A stretch of DNA of 64,000 nt from Taiwanofungus camphoratus (lineage: Eukaryota; Basidiomycota; Agaricomycetes; Polyporales; Taiwanofungaceae), in contig CP021232.1 of NCBI GenBank assembly GCA_003999685.1, forward strand, positions 186,001 through 250,000. The letters are read 5' to 3'. The notes beneath the pieces are model-generated. The model was not told the DNA's origin, searched no databases, and was given only the letters and a program-made list of their open reading frames with translations. Shown here in pieces: positions 12,064-24,564 of the stretch (position 1 is its first letter; each line of letters starts with the position of its first letter). The position numbers were made by a program, and so were the translations under genes.

Positions 12064-12883
12064 GCTTGAATGCTGAGACAGGGAGAGGGGAGGTCACCTG
12101 GGCATTGTCCTGATATGCAGCTCGATTTTGAGGACAGCCTGAGGGTGGTAAGGTGTCCCTCCAAGAGATTACGAGCCGTAAATATCCCTTCCCAGTACAC
12201 GCAGTTCGTTATCTCTGTCTGCAGGGAAGTCTGCACATGGCGTTCCTGTGAGAGTGAAGATAGCTTCTGTCAGGAAATTTCCGGATGCTTGGTAACTACC
12301 ATCCGGGAGGGGCATATGGAAGATCATAAATACGTAGGACGATCAATATACGCGTTAGAAACGTACATCATGTATGGTGCGAGAAACCAACATTGGAGAG
12401 TGTATCATGATGAATGTCTAATTGAGGAAACTTGACCTCACAACGTCAATGGATCTGGTCCGTCGACGACGCAAGACCATTCTGTGGGTCACTAAGCGCA
12501 AAGCCCAACGGATTTTTGATTGCAAGTTCGATGCGTATATCTGAGTATACAAGGAGTAGTATTGTCGTGGTCTTTCACAACTCGAAAGTGAGAGAACTTC
12601 TACGAGAATGTGTGAACAACATGATCAAGCGGCGATTACAGTGATAGCACAATATACTAGTAGCCGCATGCGAGCCAGGAACGTATTAGCTTACACCAGA
12701 ATTTGATCGTAAGGGCTCTACCGCTATTCATCAAGTCTTTGTCTCCTGGATAGTAGAACCTTGCCGGATGTGGTGATAGCACATAGTCCCACACCAGTAG
12801 CAATGAACTGCATGCAGGAGCAGCATATACATGCAGAATAGATAGGGAGCAATGAGTACGCAATTACAATCTAGACACATACA
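12064..12883. other. Spacer between Clf1 and amidase genes
   Basis: An 820-bp stretch between the stop of the Clf1 gene and the start of the amidase gene, which are in tandem. Short open frames occur on both strands, but none shows family resemblance or intron signals. It should contain the amidase promoter. Confidence 0.5.
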
Positions 12884-15775
12884 TTAGGCCTCATCACCAC
12901 CTTGCGAACTCGCAACATCACTGCTGGCGTCTTCAATGCGTCGTTCAGTTTCCTCCCCTTGTCCGTTACTATGTCCTTGCAGTCCTGCACTGTGAGTATC
13001 TGCGGTGATTTTTGAGGTGATTTTTGCAGTGACACTGGCAGAGAAACCTGATCCGAACATGGAACCTCCCCCAGAACTTTTACCCTGAGAATTCTTCCAG
13101 GCATGAGCCATTTGCAAGAATTTAAAGGTCGTGGGATTGGATTCGCGCTCGTCATCCGCGAACACCAAATCCCAATCTGGAGTACATGAGACGCGAGTTA
13201 GTATCGTTTGACTTGGAATACAGCACCGCTAAATCTCACCTTCCACAACCTGACCTGTCTCTTCATCGACGTGCCGCTTCTTGCTTACGATGGGCATCAT
13301 ACCCTGGACCTTGGCAATATCATCCGATGTCCCGTGCTTCTCCTCGAATGTCTTCCACACCTCAAGAAGAGCATAACGCTGAAGACGAGCCGCCCGAAAA
13401 ATAAAAAAATAACGAAAAGGAAAAATTATGATATGAACGTACATCGGATTTTTGGCCTCTGTTCTTCAGATCCTTATAACCACGTTCAAATATCTGCCTT
13501 GCAGCAATCGGATCACCGTCGACCATTGCGACCTCCTCTTCGTCTCCCTCATTCTCACGCATATCCCTCGACACAGGAATCGGTTCGGCCTCGAAATGCG
13601 CATATGAAATCCATACCTTGAAGTGGCCACTGAGCGCGACCAGACGCTCGTACAGTGAGCGGGCTTTCTTCCGCTCGCCCTCCTCAGTCTCAAAGTCGAT
13701 GTAGGCCTTCCACAACAGCTCGGGCATGGCTAATTGCGCCTGCGAGATACCCAGTTCGAAAATGGCACGCGTGCGTGAGAAATCCTCCAACTGAGTCTCG
13801 AGTTCAGCGTATTTGATCCAAGCGGTCGAATTGGTGGGATCAAACTGATGATTGCGATACTCTCAGTAAGATGTCGGTTCAGGCTGCGTGTAGCATACCT
13901 CAATGTACTTCTCGTATAGTGTCCGCACTCGGTCAAATTCGCGAAGCTGTACTCTAAGAGTGAGAAATACCTGTGTAACGGAAATATTGGAAGCTTACAT
14001 CAAACTCCAACTGAATATAGCCCTTAAACAAGGCCTCCTTCGGACAACTGCCAATCGCCGTGCCGAGAATTTTGCGAGCTGTAGGAAGCTGTAATTGTCG
14101 AACCTCGAACCTTGCAAACGCGATCCATATCTTCGCGAAGGTGAACCGCTTATGCGGCACCAGCTGTATGGCTGTCTGATAGATTTGTCTGGCTCTGTCA
14201 TAATCCTGCACGGAGGCATCGATGAGCGTGAAAGACATAGAAACAGGGATTTCGCACTTTTGTTTCAATCTCCTCGAAAAGTGCATAATCCAGCCACAGA
14301 AATATATACCGCCGCCAATGTCTCTTCTCTCCTCCGGGAGGTACCTGTGCTACGGCGCGTTCATATACTTCCCTAATTCGTCCAATGGCTCGCTCTTCCT
14401 CTTCGGGGGTGATGCCCTCCTCCCGCATATCTTTCAGTGCTCCCTCTTCCAGGCGGGCGTAGTCGAACCAGACGTCGTAATTGCGCCCATCATGTGCCAA
14501 CTCTTCTTCATATTGTATGCGTCTCTTACCGAGCACAGTGGACTCAAGTGTTGATCTTGTGCCGTGCTGTTTTTCGAACTTCGTGTAAGCGGCATACAGC
14601 GCAGCGGATTTGGAACGCGGCAAACGCGATAACGCGAACTAAACATTGTATAGGTTATCCACCAGTTCGTATACAACAGAGAAATTGCATACTTTATAGA
14701 TCACTCGGGCACGTTCGTACTCCTTCAAACGGGTCTCCGTTTTTGCAAAAGCATTGAAGACAGCCTGCGCTTTTTCCACTTGTTCTTCATCGTCCCCAAA
14801 GAACTCTAACGCCGTCTGGAACACTTCCCGCACCTTGTCCAATTTTCCGCGCTCTTCCTCAAACTTACCCCACTTGACCCACACTCTCGGCTCTGGCCTA
14901 ACTGCAACCCACCGTTCGTAAATTGCGCTCGCCCGATCCAATTCACCGTACCGCTGCTCCATTTTGATGTACGCCTGCCACGCCTTGTCATCCGGCTCCC
15001 ACTGCATCCAGCGCTCGAACACCTGCCGCGCTCCAGGGACGTTCTGAAGCAGTTCCTCAAGGTAGACATATTTGTACCATAGCTGGTCGACCCGAGGGAG
15101 CAGTGTCACGGCACGGTCGAAAAGGTTGCGCGAGTGTTGAACATTGCGGCCCTTGAGTTCCATTTCAGTGTAGCTCAGCCATAGCTGAACACTTCGCGGA
15201 TCGACGTCCAGGGCACGCTCGAATACGGATCTGGAGCGGGCATATTCGCCTTGGCTTGCCTGCAGTAACATATATCATTTGATGCATACGAGGACGAGAG
15301 AACAAAGGTACACGTACCTCCCAGTTTGCATATTGTAGCCACTCCTTACTAAAAGAGCGTTCATCATCACATGCAGAGGGGGTGCGCCAGATGCTTACAT
15401 GCTGCCCCTCGTCTGTCTGATACGTTTCTCAAACTCCTCTCTTTTCCTGCCACGGTATTCATGAAGCTCTTCAAAATCTTCGACGCGTTGCTTCGGTGCG
15501 CGAAACTGAGATTCTTGTCGTTCTTGGGCCTGAACAGGACGTCATGTGTGCATCGACATACAGCGACTGCCTATAGATCAAACAAAACACGTACGTCTCG
15601 AAGCAGCTGCTCCGCAGTGACCTGGAAAAAGGCGTCAATATCGTCTTTCAAAGAATACTAAGCGCGAATCTACCTGGATGGCAGCCGGCGCCCGGTTTTT
15701 GATGCTACAAAGCCTGAGTAGGGAATCTGGAAGCGAATGACAAACTACTCACCGAGGGGCTCTTCCGTCCTGCAT
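12884..15775 (-). CDS. CLF1: Pre-mRNA-splicing factor Clf1/Crooked neck (HAT-repeat protein)
   Basis: Clf1/Crn is a scaffold of the Prp19-associated (NineTeen) complex in the spliceosome. The N-terminus carries KNRAPAAIQ and TAEQLLR, typical of the family. It is followed by a long run of HAT repeats across most of the gene (for example [19 protein letters not shown], then [18 protein letters not shown]), each with the W...Y/F...A...Y/FERAL pattern. The last exons give a charged Gly/Ser-rich tail and a stop at 12884-12886. The start at 15775 gives a short first exon beginning MQDGRAPR, which joins in frame to the next one. There are about ten introns of roughly 50-60 bp. The estimated length of 700-770 residues fits fungal Clf1. 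The gene is divergent from the Rad6 gene, with 209 bp between the start codons. Confidence 0.93.
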
Positions 15776-15984
15776 GATTTGATTGTCTGTCCTAGCGGTC
15801 GTAATACAAACGAGGGTATTGCTTCAACTCCCGTACTAGCGCAGGTCTGGCCGAACCCTAACCAGATCATAACTTACGTAATACTCGAAGCTGAATAAGC
15901 AGCGTGTCCGAGACGATAGGCTTCTTGCCCCCATATACCACTCATATCCATCTTTCCTTGTCTTCTCGTACCCTCAGTTTCACC
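15776..15984. promoter_or_regulatory. Shared divergent promoter of CLF1 and RAD6/UBC2
   Basis: Only 209 bp separate the two start codons, which face away from each other, so both promoters must lie here. Pyrimidine-rich tracts occur just upstream of the RAD6 start. I see no clear TATA box. Confidence 0.6.
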
Positions 15985-16604
15985 ATGGTATGTTTATCTT
16001 ACTCTTACTCTTTGTATGCAAATGGCTGAGTGTTTGTCCCATAGTCTACGAACTGCCGCCGACGGCTCATTCGTGATTTCAAACGTCTATCCACCGACCC
16101 CCCAGGCGGTATCTCCGGGAGCCCATGTCCCGACAATATCATGTTATGGAATGCAGTCATATTTGGCCCAGGTGAGTGGTCTCCGACTTTATCATGCGAT
16201 AGTCTTACGATCGTTCGTCGCTTCCAGCTGACACACCTTTCGAGGATGGCACTTTCAAGCTCCTCCTCACATTTGATGAGTCATACCCAAACAAACCTCC
16301 TACAGTCAAGTTCCTCTCACGCATGTTCCACCCCAATGTCTATGCAAATGGTGAACTTTGTCTGGACATCCTCCAGAATCGATGGTCGCCCACCTACGAC
16401 GTCGCTGCTATCCTCACGTCCATCCAAAGCTTGCTACATGACCCCAACCCAAACAGCCCGGCGAACGCAGAGGCTGCGCAGTTGTACAGGGAGAACATGA
16501 AGGAATATGTCCGCCGCGTCAGGGCAACGGTCGAGGAGAGTTGGTTAGATCCGGAGGAACAGCAGAAGATGGAGGAAGTGAGTGCGACTCCCACTGCTCA
16601 ATGA
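15985..16604 (+). CDS. UBC2: Ubiquitin-conjugating enzyme E2 Rad6/Ubc2
   Basis: This E2 passes ubiquitin to histone H2B (with Bre1) and PCNA (with Rad18), so it acts in chromatin marking and DNA damage tolerance in the nucleus. Three exons (15985-15987, 16045-16171, 16228-16604) give 168 residues, matching the family length. The UBC fold is complete: [10 protein letters not shown], the HPN motif in [18 protein letters not shown] with the active-site Cys, and the long C-terminal helix. The N-terminus [16 protein letters not shown] is the conserved Rad6 start. The first exon is only the ATG. The C-terminal tail is short and mildly acidic, unlike the long acidic tail of yeast Rad6. It is convergent with the diacylglycerol kinase gene. 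Confidence 0.96.
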
Positions 16605-16886
16605 CTGAATCAATGTTTGGTTCCGTGAAGTGCTTTACTCGTTGTCGGGACGGGTATATCTGTATATTACGTATACTGGGAGGCTTCTGCCATGTTGTAA
16701 TCTGTAATAATAATCTACATTTTTCCGATTGTAGTCACTCTCGGACTGGCTAGGAATTCTTGATTCTATACGTGTCTGTTTCACATTATGTCAGATATAG
16801 ACAAATTTCTATTGGGCATAAGAATATAATTCCTGCAGTATGAACGCTAAGATAGCTCTATCGTATCACAACCAGTAAGTCCAGGG

Positions 16887-18241
16887 TCAAGCCCAAAGAA
16901 ATTCCAACAGCTTGAAGAAGCCCCACAAACAACCACCGGAGATTATAGGGAGGGTAAGGTTATCATCTAAGGAGCCCAAGTCTGTAATATTTGTGAGCAC
17001 CCGTCACACGACCTGAATCAGAGCAAACGTACCCAGCGCCTCAGCAACCCCAGATACTAGCCCACTGACCACCCCAAGCACACTCAACCCTAGCCAGCCG
17101 TCAGTCACGGCACCTGCATAAACGAGTCATATTCAGTATCGCATTTGCCAATGTCAACACGGAACGCGTTTCGCACCTCCGATCGCGTGCCAACTGCTCT
17201 CAGTGTTGCACAGAGGCACTAACCACCCCCAAAAGCCTACGGCAATGCATGCACCCGTTACTGAAGCGGCAAGGAAGCCCGCGAGCGACTTTCGTGGTGC
17301 AAGCGGGATGTTGAGGATAGGAATACGGCGAGGAAGTGGTGGCGTTAACGAGCCCCAAAGGCGTCCGATGGTGGAGGCTGCCGTGTCCGCCCAGGACAGA
17401 CTGCGTAATAAGATCAGTCAGTAACCATCATTCAAGACCGAGGACAGAGTCTGGGAGAGAGCATATTCGAGTACATGGAGAATTATATTGATCACTCACA
17501 TTAGAATTGACACGACAGCGATGTCAATAGGATATACGGCAAGAACAAAGATAACGCCGATGAGATACCAGATCACTCCATTTGTACTTGTCTGTTGCGA
17601 ACGACAGAGTGAGTCCTTTCCTTTGAGAACACCCAAGCAGAAGAAACAGACCTTTTCACTCTCACGCATGAGAAAGCCAACGCATCGCTCGTACAAGCGC
17701 TCGAACCCTGGCGAGCGAAAACGGAGGATATCGAGAGGTGCGATGACGGCGAGACCCGCACTTAAAACAACAACTACGGCACGGGGTGAACCACGAGATA
17801 CGTATAAATACAAAGTGAGAAAACCTGCGACGGAAGGTAATGAAATCAGTATTTAACATCATTTCTGGTCAGTGTAACAGCTACAGTACACATACCAATC
17901 GAGGAATGCAATATTTTCCGAGGGATCTCCCAATCGACTGGCACTTTTGGTGCACTGGGATCCTTGAGGTCCTTTCGCTTGCCCTGTTCTGCCGGAGGGC
18001 GTGCAGGGTCTGAGTTGTGATTGTCGTTTGCGTGAGGCCGTGATCGGGACCGAGAGTCGTGAACATTAGTTCGTCCAGCGGACATCAACCGCTTTCCAGA
18101 CGACGTGTTTCTGTTGGTAGTCTTGGAACCCTTTACAAAGGGCAGTGTGGAGGAAGACGAATGCAGTCCGAGCGAGTACGAGGGGCGGCTTGGATCATGT
18201 GGTAAACCGAGCGTGAATGCGTCATTAGCAGGTAGAGGCAT
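16887..18241 (-). CDS. DGK1: CTP-dependent diacylglycerol kinase (Dgk1-like) membrane protein
   Basis: Dgk1 makes phosphatidate from diacylglycerol and CTP in the ER and nuclear membrane, opposing the Pah1 phosphatase. The protein has a polar Ser/Arg-rich N-terminus of about 110 residues, then PVDWEIPRKILHSSIG, typical of the start of the kinase domain. Several hydrophobic helices follow, then the core WADTAASTIGRLWGS and APRKSLAGFLAAS. The C-terminus has DLGSLDDNLTLPIISGG, also diagnostic, and ends in a stop at 16887-16889. About six short introns are present. I chose the ATG at 18241; an upstream in-frame ATG at 18349 would add 36 residues. Confidence 0.88.
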
Positions 18242-18616
18242 TATACTGAGTGGGCGTACAAAGCATGGAATCCTAAAGCTGGTTGAGCGACGAAGGAAGA
18301 AAGCAATGTCGGCCACTATTGCCTTCTGTGGCTCGGCAAAACGGAACACTACAACACTGCTTACGCCACTTCAAGCCTTCAAGCTTCAAGCTGCAAATTT
18401 CAAGGAAGCATTATCGTTCATAATATTTATTCTATAGACTGTATGGCGAAACGACAGTAGTCAAGGCTCACACGACATGATTTCGATGACATCTTATCCA
18501 CATCTGTCACCAATAAACCTACAGCATGACAACTCGGAGTACTTCAATAGCATCGGACGTGCTCAAGCACGTATATCATTTTAATTGTGGCGTCAGGAGG
18601 TGCCACACAACAGAGC

Positions 18617-19417
18617 CTAGTACACGTATCCCAGAAGCTTCCCACCTACGTTTTTGCGACGCGCCTCCTCATGATCAAGGATACCAGATGATGTAGTCTA
18701 GAATGCATCGTCAGCAATGGTACCAGACTTTGGCACAATCATCGACTCACAAGAATGATGATTCCGAAACCACGAGCAGGAAGCAACAAATTGACCCATG
18801 TCTCGATCTGTGATACTTGGACGTTGTATCGAGGGGAAATAACACCGGTCTTGTTCAGTCGCCCATTGAGCTGGATGACGATCTTCCCTGAACGGTGATC
18901 ATCGACAATCTCAAATTCACCAATGTAACCTGAGCAAACAAATATGATGAGTATTGCGAAAGAGGTATGCGATGATGAGATGCAGCAAAATGTAATCTCT
19001 ACAGTGAACGTAGATCCAATAGAAAAGGTGGAAACGCGTTGTTATGGTTTCGTGAGATGATAATTGATGTATCGGAGCGTTAAAACGAGGGGCGGGTGGA
19101 GGCGAAACCTCGTCGATCGTAGTTATCACTCCGAAGCTATAGAAGGAGGTGATAAAATGTGATGAGCGCGTACCATGACGTTGCATGACACTCAAAAACT
19201 TCACGATGACTTTTGATGAAGGTCGGATAAGGACCTGCCGCTTCCCCCGACGTTCCGCATTGACGATGTTGTTCTGCAAGAATTGGCTCGTAAGGTAAAA
19301 TGTACAAGAACACCAGGGGACAACACACCAAGCAATCATTCTAAAGTGACGGTTAGATCAGATCAATCTTCGTAAATCATGCTCATAGGGACTCACCAGA
19401 ACTGATACGCGAACCAT
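18617..19417 (-). CDS. RPS22: 40S ribosomal protein uS8 (S22/S15a)
   Basis: A component of the small ribosomal subunit that binds the central domain of 18S rRNA. Five exons (19397-19417, 19329-19340, 19174-19273, 18751-18929, 18617-18697) total 393 bases, giving exactly the 130 residues usual for uS8. Conserved stretches include [38 protein letters not shown] and [17 protein letters not shown], ending GYVY. Exon 2 is only 12 bases (NDCL), framed by introns of 55 and 56 bp. The gene is divergent from RPS17. Confidence 0.96.
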
Positions 19418-19805
19418 GATAGCGAGACAGAGGCCTTAGAAGGGGAGGTAAACTAATGTGGGGGTGAAGACCTATAGTAAGCAACCTGCTCGTCTGAGTG
19501 TCGTGCTACAAAAAGCGCGAGTCAAGACGAGCTGATACCGACAAGTGCGGTATAAGAAGAATCGTCAAGTGTTCTCCCGGCATATCCAAGATGACAAAAC
19601 GACCGTAATCACCTTATGCTGTCGTGTCTTGAGGTTGCTGTGGGCGTCGTTGGACGAACGCTTGATCTCACCCCGAAGCCGTGTGGCTGAAGGAACTGTA
19701 CAGCACCAGCAAGCCACTCGGCAACAACCGGCAGGCCCGGTCTTAACGTCTACCTCATCGACGTATTCATCAAGGTCAAGTATCCTCGACAAATCTATCT
19801 TCGCC
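19418..19805. promoter_or_regulatory. Bidirectional promoter of the RPS22/RPS17 pair
   Basis: The two ribosomal protein genes face away from each other with 388 bp between start codons, so they must share this region. It is pyrimidine-rich near the RPS17 start. I see no clear TATA box. Shared control would fit the need for equal amounts of both proteins; that is inference. Confidence 0.6.
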
Positions 19806-20525
19806 ATGGTGAGTGGTTTTGCTGACAGTACGTTGTTTGTACATACAAGAGCTTTGTGATCCCAGGGCCGTGTTCGTACTAAGACTACCAAAAGGGCTTC
19901 CCGCGTCCTCATCGAGAAGTAGTGAGTTCAATCCTTCCATCCGTTAGTGCGCATGACGACCTCGATATCCACCATGCCACGAATAGGAAATGGAAGGCTC
20001 ACACTCGTGTTCGCAGCTACCCTCGTTTGACCCTTGATTTCCACACCAATAAGCGTATCATCGATGAAGTTGTCAGTATCCATTCACTTACCATTATCAA
20101 CTCAGGTATTCAATTTTGAGTCGCATGGTTTTGGCAGGCCGTCGTCCCCTCGAAACGTCTACGCAACAAGATAGCTGGTTTCACGACTCACTTGATGAAA
20201 CGTATCCAGCGCGGCCCGGTGCGCGGCATCTCCTTCAAGCTGCAAGAGGAGGAGCGTGAGAGGAAGGATAACTACGTGCCGGAGGTTTCTGCGCTTGACA
20301 CTACCGTCAACGGCCTTGAGGTTGATCATGATACCAAGGTGTGTACGCCCGATAAAGTATCATTTTATCTGTCGTATTCACGACTATCATCTGATATATT
20401 AGGACCTGCTTCATGCCCTCAATTTTGACTCCGTCCCTGTGAGCCTCGTCGTTCCTGTCATTGCTCAACCAGAGCGCGGTCCTCGAAGGGAACGACGGAA
20501 TGTGCCTGGAGCAGGCCGTGCGTAG
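19806..20525 (+). CDS. RPS17: 40S ribosomal protein eS17
   Basis: A small-subunit ribosomal protein of eukaryotes. Five exons (19806-19808, 19866-19921, 20017-20071, 20138-20338, 20403-20525) give 145 residues. The sequence starts [20 protein letters not shown] after the initiator Met and contains [35 protein letters not shown] and the acidic/basic tail seen in other fungi. The first exon is just the start codon. All splice sites are GT...AG, with GTCAGT as the weakest 5' site. Confidence 0.96.
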
Positions 20526-21463
20526 AGTTATGTCGAGGGCGGTATGCTCCATTATTACGTTTGTACACGATAAAATCTCGCAGAGCGATCTGTTCTGCAC
20601 TGCCTATAGGGTGCATGCCGTATATTCTATGTCCTTTTTTATGCCTGTATGGTGCACTCGCGGCAGTGCGTTTCGATGAATGATTGTTCACATCCAGCCG
20701 TCTCCTCTGGCAGCTCTTCATCGCATCGTCAAAATTCATCCAAAAGTTGGGCAATCATTTCCTCGAGAGCCTGTCGCCTGTCTGAATACGCAATTTGAAC
20801 TCCTCGTAAGGCTAACTGAGTGTCGAATACAGAACGATTTTTCTGGCTGCTCGAGACCCATTGTTTTGCAAACACAGTTGACATGTTTGTAGGGTCTGCT
20901 GAAGCACAGCACCATGTGCACGGCGTCGTACCCGACGGGGCGTGTAAGTAAGTACGTGCGCGTGGAGCGGTGAGCGCTCGTAGGTGTGCGGGCACCGCAT
21001 AACCACCGCCTCAGCCTGATCGATACCAGCTACTCATTCATACGTCTGCTCGAATGGGCAGGTATTTACTGCATACGTCTTTCCCATGGCCACTGAACAC
21101 AGTCTGTCTTCTTTCCATTCATCATTTGTCCATGATAGGATCTCATCAGACTTGTGCGTCGTCGTTAGTTGTTTTGCGAAAAGTCCTGACATGCAGGGGT
21201 CGTTTGTGGACTCGTCTGGCAGTTGCTTGACTGATCAGCCAATACGTAGCTTGATTGGACTATGTTTTTTTATGTCGCTATCTATTCAGTTCCTTCAGGT
21301 CGCTCAGTAGATAACTGGAGGCTCAACGCTACGCCGAGAACGATGTAAACACGAGGTAACAACATTTCGTCCCGGACTAATCAGCATTCGTTTTACTGAG
21401 CGTGCTTGGTAGGTTCCATTAGTCTGCCGGCGCTTCGTATGCAGTCACTGGTATGAACGAAGC
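20526..21463. other. Intergenic stretch, nothing recognised
   Basis: About 0.9 kb downstream of RPS17. Short frames exist on both strands, but none has family resemblance or a run of splice signals. It includes the 3' flank of RPS17. Confidence 0.5.
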
Positions 21464-21655
21464 TTAGAAGGACATGTCGCCCTGTCCCATCTGAGATTTG
21501 TATGCCATCCATCGGTCCCAGTCCTTGTCGCCACCGATTTGAGCAGTTGGTAGGTGATGGAATACATCGCTATGTAGCCACAGGCTCTTGTTCAGTTCAG
21601 GGTGTCTCAAATCAAGGCCTCGGTGAGTTTCCCACTCTTTCTCCGAACGTCTCAT
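21464..21655 (-). CDS. Possible terminal exon of an unknown protein
   Basis: The minus strand reads 63 residues with balanced coding-like composition: HPELNKSLWLHSDVFHHL, then WDRWMAYKSQMGQGDMSF, then a stop. It has the look of a conserved C-terminus, but I cannot assign a family and see no clear upstream exon. It may be the last exon of a gene whose other exons lie to the right, or a chance frame. Confidence 0.3.
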   Translation of the reverse strand: MRRSEKEWETHRGLDLRHPELNKSLWLHSDVFHHLPTAQIGGDKDWDRWMAYKSQMGQGDMSF

Positions 21656-24564
21656 CGATACTACTCAGCGTCATAGATGTTCTCGATTTTGATACGCTGT
21701 TATGTTTCCTGTGTTCATAGTCGGAAGTAACGATCGTTCTATCACTAAGTGGTAGTGAGTCCAACTTCCGGCTGAATGTCATTTCTAATTAATGTGGCTG
21801 AAACTTCAATCACCGGACTGCACCCTACCATATTTTCGATGATGTATGGCGTAGGTCTCCCTTTTTCGAAGATCAACCTTCAAGGCATTCCAATCCATAT
21901 TTGGCGGTCCCCCTTAGGATACACGCGCTTGATGGGTTACATCTTGTATAACTGGATGACCTTCTTTGGTCTACCAGATCAGATAATACGATAGTATGTC
22001 TCCAGCCTAAAATCTGGGGCACGCAGGATATGGATGATCCACAAGGTGAATGAATCGTCTGCACGTCTGCCTTTTAACTGTTGCTAAAAAGGCCCTGTTT
22101 GATTACCCAGTTTACAACTGCACAATTTGGAACGTCATGATACGAACTATCAGGAACCCCTGTGCTGTTCTCCTCTTCTATTTCAAAACATGGGGCCCGC
22201 ATCATTGAACGATAGGACAGCTGCCTTGTCACTTGTCACCGCTGAATCATTCAATTACGACTCGCGCGCTAAGTTCCTCTTGCGTGATGATGCGGCATTT
22301 CCGTGGTTTCGAGCACGATGTTCCCTGCTATGCTCACAACTAGAGATCAACCTGACGCTAAAGCTAGTTTTGGTATAAGACTATCGTGTTCGGGATTTTT
22401 GCACGCATAGCGTTCCGCTCGCTCGTGTTTTGGAAATTCTATCGCCCAGCTCTCCGGGGACGGTGGGATAACGCGATCTTCATTATGGATTTAACAATGA
22501 CTTCAAGCCGTATCAGCGCTGGGGCTTTGTGTTCTGCAGGAAACTGTGAGTATTGTCTGTTATTTACTGTTGCTGACGCGAACAGGGTGCTTCGTCGCTA
22601 TCTCGCCTACAGTAGAAGTCGAAGTCGCTCTCGTCTTTCCCCACGTACAATGTCCTTTCGGGGCATGCACCGTGGGTGTCTGAACTCTGGAGTTGTCCCA
22701 AGATCTCTCCGCTTTACTCTCAGACGCGCAACGGGGCCGTGAGCTGCCTTCTTTATTATCTCGCTTGTGCTCTCAATCAAACTCACCGCTCGCATTCGTG
22801 CCCTCGCGAAATCAATGGTGCCAGGTTCGCTCGAAGCTTCACTTCCAATTAGCTCGGCTGCAGTTGACTCACCAACAAGGTCCTTCATCACCGGAATCGC
22901 CTTCACCGAAATCGAGACTTGCTCAGCACGACGCCGTTCCACCGTTTATAGGGCCCATCCGAGGCACCTGCACAACTATCTCCCGGATACGTGAGTAGTC
23001 CCGTGCCCCATTGAAGTCCTTCCTCTGCGTTGTTCTCGCAGCAGTCCACAGCAGAAGTCGAATGCTCGCTCAAGCGCATTCACCGCGCTCAATCTTCTAC
23101 GACTCTGTGCCGATGTCCGCCCTGCCGAAGCTTCGCGACCCACGTCCTCGACCCTGGTGCCCATTGCTTTTGCCGTTGTCTCCAGCCGAGAAGGTCGGCA
23201 GCATCAAAATGCTGAGCAGGAGTGCAGCACCATATAGAATCGATCATAAGGAATGTAAGTACAATACAAACATCTACGATTGAAATACTGCTTCATAGAT
23301 ACCCAGAAGAACGGTCCCGAGGTGATAAAGTTGACTGCCAAAACCGCTCGAGGATGAGCTCACTTCATTACCCGGACGACGAACCTCTCTGTGTTCACAC
23401 GTGACACGCGATCTGCGCACACTCATTTGCACGTCCGCAGTGCCTGCCATTCCGGCGCGCGTCCTTAATATTCACCCACGCTAGCCTGGGAGGGGCGAAG
23501 GGGCCTGTGAGCCGCCGTCCCCGACCGGCGACCCCGTACGGGTCTGGGCTCCGCGGTGCCTCGCTCGAGGTGTGCGGTTCGCGATTCACGCGCCCGTCGT
23601 TCTCGTGCTCGCCGCCCTCACCGCGTTCTCCTCGTCTTCCCTTCTCTGGACCCTGCTCGGGGACGCGCAGCGCGAAGGCGGCCCGTCTGGGCATCCTTCT
23701 TTCTTCTTCCCTCTTTCGGAAAGAGAGCCACACATGCTGCATGATTCGGCCGCGAACAAGACAGATCGAGAATCAGCAATCGGGATGCGGGAGGCAGCGC
23801 TGGGCGCGAGGGCGAGGGATGCAACTGGGCACTCGGGACTTGGAGCGAAAAGGAAGAGGGAAGGACACAGAACGAGGAGGGGACCGAGAAGAGATGCAAG
23901 CAGGCGGGCGTCGTGAGACGCAGATTGGATAAAGACTCGGCGGGTCGTGGTCGCCCCGCCGTGGGCGCGGCGGGAGCGAGAGGCGAGAACAGAAAGAGTC
24001 GTTGGATGGAGCAGAGCATACCAGACGCCGCGGGAAGGAGGACCTGCGCTGGCAAGGTGTAAGAAAGGAAAGCAGCAGAATATCAGAGGAGTAAGGAACG
24101 ACCGTGAAGTAGATAGCTTTCACTCCTTAGTCGTCTACCACAAGCACGGCACGACTGAGACCTCTAATCTTAACATCCAGGAGCATGCATCATATCTGGC
24201 ACCTGCAGCTTGCACCAAGTTCTCCTGCAATGCAGGAGATGGGACCCTTGTGTCGTACCCATTGTCTATCGTTGCATACCTTTCTGACGCCTTTCCATCA
24301 CTCCACAAACTATTCTTTAAGTGAAAATGGACAATTGAATGTACCACACATTCCACCTTGATGAGAATTCAGAATTATCGAAAGAAATTGAACACGCTGG
24401 GCCTTTCGAAGCTAGAGGTGCATGCACGATAGACAATGTGCATGTGTTTCCCACTCGTTCAGTCATTCAGATTTGGAATATGCATAACACATGTATCATG
24501 TTTGAGCCCAGGACTCGTTACAAGAACAAGAACTCCCACTCAACCATGTACTACATTCGACCGA
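21656..24564. other. Gene-poor region with possible isolated exons and a GC-rich repeat
   Basis: No gene can be assembled here. One short plus-strand piece at about 22482-22547 reads HYGFNNDFKPYQRWGFVF and ends at a GTGAGT, which looks like a real exon of an unknown protein. The next stretch to about 22980 has open frames without resemblance. From about 23400 to 24080 the sequence becomes GC-rich and repetitive and is listed separately. From 24080 to 24560 nothing is recognised. Confidence 0.4.
23400..24080. repeat. GC-rich dispersed repeat, copy 1
   Basis: This block shares short blocks of sequence in the same order with 26900-27800, for example TCTGGGCTCC followed by CGCCCGTCGTTCTCG, and later GCGGGAGGCAG. 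All six frames show long open stretches because of the high GC content, so frames here are not evidence of genes. Its nature is unknown; it may be an old non-autonomous element. Confidence 0.5.

Noticed and set aside
12064-12883. Possible small genes or tRNA between CLF1 and the amidase gene
   Set aside because: No cloverleaf-like sequence, family resemblance or splice pattern was seen.
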